From contig NC_064047.1 in assembly GCF_932526225.1 (NCBI RefSeq), forward strand, positions 6,509,501-6,573,500: a stretch of 64,000 nucleotides of DNA, written 5' to 3'. The DNA is from Nematostella vectensis. Lineage: Eukaryota; Cnidaria; Anthozoa; Actiniaria; Edwardsiidae. The notes below the pieces were generated by a model. The model made no database searches. It was not told where the DNA came from and saw nothing but the letters and a program-made list of their open reading frames with translations. Made by a program: the position numbers and the translations under genes. Below are positions 36,101 to 44,457 of this stretch, piece by piece; position 1 is the stretch's first letter; every line of letters starts with the position of its first letter.

Positions 36101-39100
36101 CACCCTCCGAAACAACGCAATCTGTCCACAAGAAAAACAAAGAGATCCCTACAAAACTGGATTTAGACGATAGAATGGACACCACAGCCAACAAGCAAGC
36201 CTTCATAACTCTCAAAGACCATAAGCCGAACTTCGCTAACAAACCTACCTGCAGACTCATCAACCCCACAAAATCCGAAATCGGAAAAATCAGCAAAAAG
36301 ATCCTCGACCGTATCAATAGCGTAATTGCAAAGAAACGAAACTTCAACCAATGGAAAAGCACTAAAGCCGTCATTGACTGGTTCAAGGCTGCCGAAAACA
36401 AACACCAACTCAACTTCATCTGTTTTGACATTGTAGAATTCTACCCATCTATCAGCCAAGACCTACTATCAAGAGCACTCGACTTCGCCTCCAACTATGA
36501 CGAAATCACCCCTGATGAAAAAGAGATCATAACCCACTCCAAGAGCTCCTTCCTGGTCCACAACCAAACCCCCTGGCAGAAGAAAGGCAACACGATATTT
36601 GATGTTACGATGGGGAGCTTCGATGGCGCAGAAACCTGTGAACTTGTAGGCAACTTCCTTCTCTCCCAACTTCAGGACCTCAATATGAACGTAGGACTCT
36701 ACCGCGACGACGGACTAGCCATCACCAACGCCACACCCAGAGCCACCGAAAACCTAAAAAAGGAACTATGCCGCATCTTCAACAACAACGGACTCCGAAT
36801 CACCATTGAGGCAAACAAACAAGTTGTCAATTTCCTAGACGTCACCCTCGACCTAAAACGTAATGCACACCAGCCTTATACAAAGCCGAACTCCTCGCTA
36901 CAATACGTCCACCGTGAGAGCAACCACCCGCCCTCCATCACCAAGAACATCCCTGCTGGTATCAACAGACGCCTATCTGCCCTATCTTCAGACCAAGCCT
37001 CCTTTGACCAGACCGCGCCACCTTACCAGAAAGCACTCGACGATAGCGGATACAACTACACGCTACGCTACGAACCCAACACCGTAACCAACCGTAAAAC
37101 CCGCAAACGCAACAACATCCTATGGTACAACCCGCCCTTCAGCAAGAACACCAGCACCAACATCGGCCACAGATTCCTCACCCTGATAGAAAAACACTTC
37201 CCGAAAGACAACCACCTCCGTAAAATCTTCAACAGAAACACCATAAAAATCAGTTACAGCTGCATGAACAACACCAAACAGATCATCGACAACCACAACA
37301 AGCGCATCATCACCGCATCGTCGGCTACCGAGATCGCCAGCCCCGCCCCTACCACTACCAACAACAAGACATGCAACTGCCGACAGAAAGACACCTGCCC
37401 TCTAGACGGAAACTGCCTACAGACATCTGTTATCTACCAAGCTACCGTAACTCGAAAAGACAACAACACCTCGGAAACATACGTCGGGCTCACTGAAAAC
37501 AGCTTCAAGACCAGGTACAGAAACCACACCGCATCATTCCGACACGCCAAACACAGAAACTCCACCGAACTCAGCAAACACGTCTGGACTCTCAAGGACA
37601 ACATGATTGAGTACTTTATTTCATGGCGCATTCTTTCTTCCCACTCCGCCTACAACAGTACCACTAAGCGTTGCAACCTCTGCCTCAAGGAAAAGCTGAC
37701 GATCATCTGCCAACCCAAACTATCAACCCTAAATAAACGCAATGAACTCGTGTCCTCGTGCCGCCACAGAAACAAAGCCCTGCTACGAAACAATTAGAAC
37801 TGTTAATCCCGTCACCGTTAAATTTTCGCGCTATCAATTTTTCACACGTTCCGCACTGTTAGTTTTCGCCCCGCATATTTAATGTAACTCGCTATTGTTC
37901 CTCTTACCGCCTTAGCTAAAACTATCAGTCTATTATTATGTAAATTTCAATGTTAATAGTATATATACGATGGTAGGAATATTCTCATTAAATCCCCTGA
38001 TGAGTGGGCAACCACGAACACTTAAAATATGTGTGGAATGTTTATTGTCTTCTGACAAATCAGACGCGCGAATTCAGACACTGAGACTTGTTGAGACATG
38101 TTTTTAGTTGACTGTTTGAATATCTCGCGAGTGACTGGTTGAAACAAACCTTCCATACATATTTCCGGTGTTCATGGTTTTCTTGGTCATGCGGTAATAC
38201 TTCCAATCTCTTAAAAAAACTTAGACAATTCTTCTTTCAAGACTTTGTTATACAATAGGATAATATACCAAATAACCTGGCTATTTAGCCACCCACACTT
38301 TGTATGTAGCTCTCACTAGTTACATCACATGTTTTTTTTCCCTTTATCACATATTTTTTTTTGTTTTAAATGTGTTTTAGTGCTTCTAACGCTCTGACAA
38401 GAGAAGGTCTAGATGAAGGTGTTGAGTGGTTAACAGGTGAGTAAGCTGAACACCAGCAGTGATTGTGATAATGATTTTGTAAATTATTATTAATGGTCAT
38501 GGTGGTGTACTCTTCAATTTTAATTGAAATAAAGTGAAAATATATGTATATACAGTAGGTAGTGATAGGGATGATGCTGAGGATGATTATGATGGTGATT
38601 GATTGATGATCATGCAGGCAATTAAGATTATGTGTGAACAGGCACTTACAGTGGGGGTGCACAGGATGCCCCCCCCCCCCCCTTTAAGGCCAAAAAGTGG
38701 GTCTTCCTTATTAAGGAATCTCCAAATCCTATGCTTTTTCCATATGATACCTACTGTATGACAGTGCCCCCCCCCCCCTCTCATCCAACCCTGGGTACAT
38801 GCCTGAGTAAAGGTTGTAATGATAAGATGGTGAGGATAAGAATGTAGTTATGAATGATAATGTTAATGGTGAAGCTGCTAGAAATGGATTTGATGATGAT
38901 GAGGCTGTTCACAATGAAGGTAGTGATGACAATGATGAAGCTAGTGATGCTGACAATGTGAAAAGACAAGGAAGTCATTATGATAGTGTTGTTGATGACA
39001 TACTAACCTTGTGTTCAGCAGTAATCCTGTACTGGTCTGCTACAAACCATTCTGACATTATCCTGTTTGGTCATTGTGTTTCAGAACAACTCAGCAATTC

Positions 39101-39104
39101 TTAG
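30104..39104 (+). CDS. ARL6: ADP-ribosylation factor-like 6 (ARL6/BBS3) small GTPase, 8 exons
   Basis: Exons 30104-30226, 30316-30377, 31048-31116, 31631-31725, 32273-32349, 32446-32498, 38381-38436, 39085-39104 join in phase to 184 aa (human 186). The N-terminus [20 protein letters not shown] is an amphipathic membrane helix with Gly2. G motifs: GLDNSGKS (24-31), TIGF in switch I, DMSGQG in switch II, NKMD, and CAS in the G5 loop (HICASNA). GTP-bound ARL6 recruits the BBSome coat to membranes at the ciliary base. The intron 32499-38380 carries the Penelope-like element. PolyA signal AATAAA at 39244. Strong match over its whole length. Confidence 0.96.
33194..34230 (-). pseudogene. Inverted partial PLE copy (endonuclease half, 3' UTR, ribozyme)
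   Basis: Complement of 34592-35628 in the direct copies. It contains the last 230-250 codons (linker, GIY-YIG endonuclease, stop at 33529), the 3' UTR, a complete hammerhead motif and about 100 bp of leader. It lacks the RT core. It joins the next copy head to head at 34230/34231. Confidence 0.9.
33293..33333 (-). ncRNA. Hammerhead ribozyme motif, inverted PLE copy
   Basis: Same 41 nt as the motif at 35489-35529, on the minus strand: CTGATGA core, GTGG/CCAC stem II with GCAA loop, GAA, short stem III, GGGA closing against TCCC. Confidence 0.8.
34231..35514 (+). pseudogene. Direct partial PLE copy (pseudo-LTR-like)
   Basis: Identical, apart from rare changes, to 36735-38018. It begins inside the RT C-terminal region at ACCCAGAGCC, with stop at 35291-35293. 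Being upstream of and adjacent to the full unit, it supplies the promoter/ribozyme region in the manner of a PLE pseudo-LTR. An apparent 403-codon frame from 34082 is a chimera across the inverted junction. Confidence 0.9.
35489..35529 (+). ncRNA. Minimal type I hammerhead ribozyme of the PLE
   Basis: Stem I TCCC (35489-35492) pairs with GGGA (35526-35529). The core CTGATGA is at 35493-35499. Stem II GTGG (35500-35503) / CCAC (35508-35511) has a GCAA loop. GAA is at 35512-35514. Stem III ACAG/CTGT (35515-35518, 35521-35524) has a 2-nt loop. The predicted cleavage site is after A35525. All invariant core bases are present. Short stem III hammerheads are known in PLEs. The predicted 5' end after cleavage is GGGAAACC, about 150 nt before the ORF ATG. 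Confidence 0.88.
35674..37797 (+). CDS. PLE polyprotein: reverse transcriptase plus C-terminal GIY-YIG endonuclease
   Basis: An uninterrupted 707-codon frame from the first in-frame ATG ([12 protein letters not shown]); the open frame extends upstream to 35542 but without ATG. RT blocks: TLKDHKP and [17 protein letters not shown] (motif A Asp), [10 protein letters not shown] (motif B), LYRDDGLAI (motif C, YRDD), and NFLDV with [17 protein letters not shown] (thumb). A Cys-rich linker ([15 protein letters not shown]) precedes VIYQATV and [18 protein letters not shown], a GIY-YIG nuclease (GIY replaced by VIY, YIG by YVG), then [15 protein letters not shown]. Order RT then EN marks a canonical endonuclease-positive PLE rather than the permuted Naiad type. 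Catalytic Asp residues are present, so activity is plausible. Confidence 0.93.
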   Translation: MEKFHINYSTKNIPLPSRSDYLQRLIEKTEHFLRRMRWKAYFFLNTDTASTSKETYGFRSTKNPPPVEELKEFEEDMLKMIQSVKFKNLNTPFLGKLKEDTDNIKKEPKLLIPADKTANFYKLEPATYKNLLEKEINKSYKKAPSETTQSVHKKNKEIPTKLDLDDRMDTTANKQAFITLKDHKPNFANKPTCRLINPTKSEIGKISKKILDRINSVIAKKRNFNQWKSTKAVIDWFKAAENKHQLNFICFDIVEFYPSISQDLLSRALDFASNYDEITPDEKEIITHSKSSFLVHNQTPWQKKGNTIFDVTMGSFDGAETCELVGNFLLSQLQDLNMNVGLYRDDGLAITNATPRATENLKKELCRIFNNNGLRITIEANKQVVNFLDVTLDLKRNAHQPYTKPNSSLQYVHRESNHPPSITKNIPAGINRRLSALSSDQASFDQTAPPYQKALDDSGYNYTLRYEPNTVTNRKTRKRNNILWYNPPFSKNTSTNIGHRFLTLIEKHFPKDNHLRKIFNRNTIKISYSCMNNTKQIIDNHNKRIITASSATEIASPAPTTTNNKTCNCRQKDTCPLDGNCLQTSVIYQATVTRKDNNTSETYVGLTENSFKTRYRNHTASFRHAKHRNSTELSKHVWTLKDNMIEYFISWRILSSHSAYNSTTKRCNLCLKEKLTIICQPKLSTLNKRNELVSSCRHRNKALLRNN
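37993..38018 (+). ncRNA. Truncated hammerhead at the 3' end of the PLE
   Basis: TCCC, CTGATGA and the GTGG/CCAC hairpin are intact, but the element stops at GAA (38016-38018), exactly before stem III and the cleavage site. It cannot self-cleave as it stands. The element boundary thus falls inside the ribozyme. Confidence 0.8.
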
Positions 39105-39249
39105 CCTTCTACATTGACATCCTTCACTTCCCATACAATCTATCCAAATTCAAGATTCACCTGCGCAAGGCCTATTAAAGACTATGTAGGCTCGATTCCA
39201 GCTCACCGCCGTAAGGGGCTGGTGTGGCTTGGTGACGACTGGAAATAAA

Positions 39250-42060
39250 ACCTAATCAAGTACTTATAGTAAGATGTTCAGAATTGCATCGAGTTAATAG
39301 CTACAGTATCATCCCCAGACAGTCGCGCGACAGAAAGCCAGGCAACTGCACTAGGCGAGAGATGACAAGAATCTTATTGGCTTATAATGATTTAACTGGC
39401 GGAACAGAAAATCCCAAAAGACAAAAACACATCGATGTTTTGAAATGCAGCGTCGCGATACGACGGATTCGACAGTAATCTCCAGCAAAACATTATGAGA
39501 AAGTTAATGCACCAGTCTTCCTTCTCTCCCTCTTCCAATTAAGACTAATTGAAAGATGTTATTTTGCTTGAATGCAAGCCACAGCTAGATTGTCAGTTTG
39601 GCGTCAACATTTGTGTGGGAGACTCACCCACTGATAGGATAGAGGGATTTCAAAGAGTTAAAAATTAGATGGTGCGCACAAAATCCCTGCTAAAAGATTC
39701 TATAGCAGCTTTTGTCGAGCACAGTAACTGGTAGAAGACGGTGAAATTATGAACTTTTAATTAGAAAGAGAAATCTGAACTTTTTTTAATTCTATATTTT
39801 ATTCAGCGCCTAGTCTCCTGCGCAGGTGTCCTTAGTGTCTCGAGTCCCTATTCGGCTGCACAGAAGACTACCTGCCGCCATGTACAAATGTGTAGTAATA
39901 TGAATATATTACTGTATGATGAAGAAATGTTTTAACATGTCTGTCGCTAGAGACATACCCGGAATAGCCTACGTCCCCATTGTTTGATTGGGTTACCTGT
40001 GGTTTGTAAAAGCTATGACGTCACAGGCTCTTACAAGGCCTTCTTTACTCACGGCCAACCGCGGGAATCCCAAGCAAAACTCCAGGGACAGACTCCTGGG
40101 TTCCTGCATGTTTGACGATCCAGCGCATGCTCAAATGCGTGCAAACGAACTAGTTTACTTCCGGTTAAAATACTGAGCTTTATAAAGGCCAGTCACACCC
40201 TCATTTTACGCTCCCGCACAATACAGTCAAACAAAGCATTCATTTTGATCGGCTTATACAAGCGAGTAGCCGATATATGGTTTAATCAAATATCGTCAAT
40301 AACATATCAGACTTTATTCGTGGATATATATTTTCAATTTTTCTCACAAATAGACCGTTTATTTTCGACAATAACAAAGGTACGCTTGGTCGACATTCTT
40401 TAGGTTTGTCTGTTCGCAGGACACTGCAGAGAAGGCCCTTTAAATGCTAGATAATTTTTTTTTTCAAATGTTATTTTGTAAATGTTATTTTGTAAGTGAA
40501 AACAACTTAAACCCTGAGTAGCAGAGCTATTATTATTATCATTGTCAACATTATTTAATAAAGATCAAACTTGATTACTCTCCTTGATTGCCTCACTTTG
40601 TTGGAAACGATTAATTGACCTGTTTCTCAAACGCGCACTGAGAATCTGCAGCATTCCATTGCCAACCGTCAACACACCTTTCCCCCCACACCATCATAGC
40701 GTTATTGAAAATCAGTACATTTTTCGCCAAAATGATTCTGACGGCATCTTTTATAAGTTACGTCGACTTTTTGTTGGTTTTGTGGAGGGTGGAAAACCGG
40801 AGAAAAACCCTCGGAACAAAGGCGAGATCAACTAACTCTACTCACGTCGAAACCGGGAACTAACTCTACTCACGTCGGGGGAGGGGGGGGGGGGGGGTGC
40901 GAACGCAACTGCCGAAAGTCTACTTTCGGTTCTCATTAGACGTTCTATTTGTAGACAAAACTATGAAACATAATCTAGATTACTTCGGTATGATAAATAA
41001 ACGTCCCGCAAATGCATAAAATTAAATTAAACAAAAGGCATTAAATTAAGTAAGGCGCAAGGTTCGGGCAAGGGAGCACTGACAGGGGCGTGGGAGTGGT
41101 CCCATAAGTGGGGAGGGGAGGGGCGGAAGTTGGGGGAAGGGGTGTGTAGTGGTTTCAGGGGAGGGGTTGTTGGTGGTTTCAGGGGGAGGGGTGGGTGGTG
41201 GTTTCAAATTATTAAGCACTATTTATAAGAATGCGGGGAATATCCCAGGTTTTCATGCACGGGATTTTTAACTTCAACGAATTTGTTTTCGGTTGCATAT
41301 GTACCCGTTGGTTTAAAAAAAACGTTCATATATAAAGAAACCTCTGCTCGCAAAAGTGGGGGGGACGCTGCCCCGCCACTTCCAAAAGTGGGGGGGGGGC
41401 TGGCGACCCACCTGCCCCTCCCCTTCCGCCCCCCCCCCCCCCCTGGCAGAGCAACGTAACAAAGTGTGTAAAACACACTCGAATATTCTAATTGGTACGT
41501 AGAACATGTAACGCAAATGAGAAAATAACAGATACTGGGATTTATCAAGTAACGAAAATTGAGATGGAAAAGGAAACAAATACTGACAATAAGATGAATT
41601 TCGCCCAAACAAGTTTTAATGATTTGTGATTTTTTAATTGACATTGCGCTAGTTTCTACTGAGAATAAATATTTCTTTTATGGTTGTATATGATTATGGT
41701 TAATAAGTAAATATAATAATAGTAAATAGTTTTAACTATTTAAAAATACCATTATAGCATTTATTTTATGTACAAAGTACCATAGAATTAAATAGTTCAG
41801 CCATAAATAAAAACAAAATTAAGTCAAATGTAAGTTATTAAATGCCACTGGCTGACTCATCATCATCTAGTTGATGATTCAATCAAATCGTGGAGGGTGT
41901 AAATGGCGAGCGTTGCATCCTGGTAGCTATGTGAGCGTTCAAGACTCTCTACTTTTTTTGTCCGATCTGGAACATTCTCCCCCAGTCTGTCTTTTGTAAT
42001 TCTCCTTGTAACACTTTTTCAATCGAGGCTCCCTAGCGAGATAATTAGTGTTGTTCTTGT
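39250..42060. other. Intergenic region with SINE remnant, G-rich block and poly-G/C tracts
   Basis: No supported gene. A SINE-tail-like segment lies on the minus strand at about 40775-40830. GATCTCGCCTTTGTTCCGAG (as complement) resembles TTCTCGCCTTTGCTCCGAGG in the 57.8-kb SINE, with a duplicated GAACTAACTCTACTCACGTC beside it. G/C runs occur at about 40879-40897, 41390-41399 and 41430-41443. A G-rich block at 41081-41205 contains repeated GGTGGTTTCAGGGG and could form quadruplexes. The rest is AT-rich. Confidence 0.6.
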
Positions 42061-42377
42061 TTTATTTATTCACCTATCTATTTATTTACTTATTTATTAG
42101 CGTCTTCGTCCTCGTGGTACCATGTCGCAAACCACACATTGCCGGATTAGCTTCCTAGGGGCAATTATTATAAAAAATTATTATTAAAAAGTTAAAAGTT
42201 AAACCGTCATTTTGTCATTCGAGCAATAAATGTGAGAAAAGCAGCTTTAAAAATTGCATTTTTTTTAAAAAACAATAAGAAAAGAGTGGCTGAAAGGGTT
42301 CTTTAAAGTGTTGCCATTAAATTGCCTTGCTTTTTCAGAATATAATTCATCTTCACAAGCTATTGTAACAATCCTTC

Positions 42378-44457
42378 CAGTTTCTCTGATTACTTGGAAT
42401 TGAGCGCCCAGTTTCTCAGATGATCATTTGGAATTGAGCGCCCAGTTTCTCTGATCACTTGGAATTGAGCGCCCAGTTTCTCTGATTACTTGGAATTGAG
42501 TACCCAGTTTCTCTGATTACTTGGAATTGAGCGCCCAGTTTCTCAGATGATCACTTGGAATTGAGCGCCAAGTTTCTCAGATCACTTGAAATTGAGCGCC
42601 CAGTTTCTCTGATGATCACTTGGAATTGAGCGCCCAGTTTCTCTGATCACTTGGAATTGAGCGCCCAGTTTCTCTGATCACTTGGAATTGAGCGCCCAGT
42701 TTCTCTGATCACTTGGAATTGAGCGCCCAGTTTCTCAGATCACTTGAAATTGAGCGCCCAGTTTCTCTGATGATCACTTGGAATTGAGCGCCCAGTTTCT
42801 CTGATGATCACTTGGAATTGAGCGCCAAGTTTCTCTGATCACTTGGAATTGAGCGCCCAGTTTCTCTGATGATCACTTGGAATTGAGCGCCAAGTTTCTC
42901 TGATCACTTGGAATTGAGCGCTCAGTTTCTCTGATGATCACTTGGAATTGAGCGCCCAGTTTCTCTGATCACTTGGAATTGAGCGCCCAGTTTCTCTGAT
43001 CACTTGGAATTGAGCGCCCAGTCCCTCAGATCAATTGGAATTGAGCGCCCAGTTCCTTAGATCACTTGGAATTGAGCGCTCAGTTTCTCTGATGATCACT
43101 TGGAATTGAGCGCCCAGTTTCTCTGATGATCACTTGGAATTGAGCGCCAAGTTTCTCTGATGATCACTTGGAATTGAGCGCCCAGTTTCTCTGATCACTT
43201 GGAATTGAGCGCCAAGTTTCTCTGATCACTTGGAATTGAGCGCCCAGTTTCTCTGATGATCACTTGGAATTGAGCGCCCAGTTCCTCAGATCACTTGGAA
43301 TTGAGCGCCCAGTTTCTCTGATGATCACTTGGAATTGAGCGCCAAGTTTCTCTGATCACTTGGAATTGAGCGCCCAGTTTCTCTGATCACTTGGAATTGA
43401 GCGCCCAGTTTCTCTGATCACTTGGAATTGAGTGCCCAGTTTCTCTGATCACTTGGAATTGAGCGCCAAGTTTCTCTGATCACTTGGAATTGAGCGCCCA
43501 GTTTCTCTGATGATCACTTGGAATTGAGCGCCCAGTTCCTCAGATCACTTGGAATTGAGCGCCCAGTTTCTCTGATGATCACTTGGAATTGAGCGCCAAG
43601 TTTCTCTGATCACTTGGAATTGAGCGCCCAGTTTCTCTGATCACTTGGAATTGAGCGCCCAGTTTCTCTGATCACTTGGAATTGAGCGCCCAGTTCCTCA
43701 GATCACTTGGAATTGAGCGCCCAGTTTCTCTGATGATCACTTGGAATTGAGCGCCAAGTTTCTCTGATCACTTGGAATTGAGCGCCCAGTTTCTCTGATC
43801 ACTTGGAATTGAGCGCCCAGTTTCTCTGATCACTTGGAATTGAGCGCCCAGTTTCTCTGATTACTTGGAATTGAGCGCCCAGTTTCTCTGATCACTTGGA
43901 ATTGAGCGCCCAATTTCTCTGATTACTTGGAATTGAGCGCCCAGTTTCTCTGATCACTTAGAATTGAGCGCCAAGTTTCTCTGATGATCACTTGGAATTG
44001 AGCGCCAAGTTTCTCTGATCACTTGGAATTGAGCGCCCAGTTTCTCTGATGATCACTTGGAATTGAGCGCCCAGTTTCTCTGATGATCACTTGGAATTGA
44101 GCGCCAAGTTTCTCAGATCACTTGGAATTGAGCGCCCAGTTTCTCTGATCACTTGGAATTGAGCGCCCAGTTTCTCTGATGATCACTTGGAATTGAGCGC
44201 CAAGTTTCTCAGATCACTTGGAATTGAGCGCCCAGTTTTTTTTTTTTTCGATCAGTTGGAATTGAGCGCCCAGTTTCTCTGATGATCACTTGGAATTGAG
44301 CGCCAAGTTTCTCAGATCACTTGGAATTGGGCGCCCAGTTTTTTTTTTCGATCAGTTGGAATTGAGCGCCCAGGTTCTTGCATCACTTGGGATTTAATTA
44401 TTGAATCACTTGGGATTTCTCGGATCACTTGGAATTGAGCGCCCAATTATAGGGCAT
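42378..44457. repeat. 2-kb minisatellite (31/34-bp units) grown from the last codons of the neighbouring gene
   Basis: More than 60 units of GATCACTTGGAATTGAGCGC continuing CCAGTTTCTCT (31 bp), or with an extra GAT (34 bp). Frequent variants are CAAG for CCAG, CAGAT for CTGAT and TTCCT for TTTCT. On the minus strand the unit contains TGGGCGCTCAATTCCAAGTG plus A, which is codon for codon the end of the DUF547 gene (W-A-L-N-S-K-stop) at 44425-44445. The array lies directly 3' of that stop. Near 44240 and 44340 two units carry T-tracts. Confidence 0.97.

Larger units (their letters stand above)
33194..38018 (+). mobile_element. Penelope-like retroelement (PLE) with inverted and tandem partial copies
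   Basis: Three near-identical pieces. An inverted partial copy lies at 33194-34230 and a direct partial copy at 34231-35514. A full unit lies at 35515-38018. The two direct copies are offset by exactly 2504 bp, which is the unit length. The sequence GAACACTTAAAATA at 33183-33196 recurs at 38016-38029 and marks the target duplication. Head-truncated tandem and inverted partial copies are characteristic of PLEs. The copies differ at only isolated sites (for example CNCRQ against CNRRQ), so insertion is recent. It lies in an ARL6 intron. Confidence 0.92.
33163..38194. mobile_element. TA-flanked MITE of about 200 bp, split by the Penelope-like insertion
   Basis: The left terminus CAGCGCGACCAAGAAAACCG (33163) and right terminus GGTTTTCTTGGTCATGCGG (to 38194) are inverted. 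TA lies immediately outside each (33161-33162, 38195-38196), as in Tc1/mariner-like insertions. The host sequence is itself a tandem duplication of roughly 78 bp: TACTTCCAATCTCTTAAAAA ... CAAGACTTTGTTAT occurs at about 33087-33140 and 38197-38252. Removing the retroelement leaves only about 200 bp of MITE. Confidence 0.7.

Noticed and set aside
38850-39104. Asp/Asn-rich ORF (DDD, NDN repeats)
   Set aside because: It arises from a GATGAT microsatellite in the last ARL6 intron and overlaps the true terminal exon in another frame.
41219-41644. 141-codon minus ORF with glycine runs
   Set aside because: Gly runs come from a poly-C tract; no start context, domain or splice support.
42378-44457. 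CRISPR-like array
   Set aside because: Units are contiguous with no unique spacers and lie in a eukaryotic 3' UTR; it is a minisatellite.
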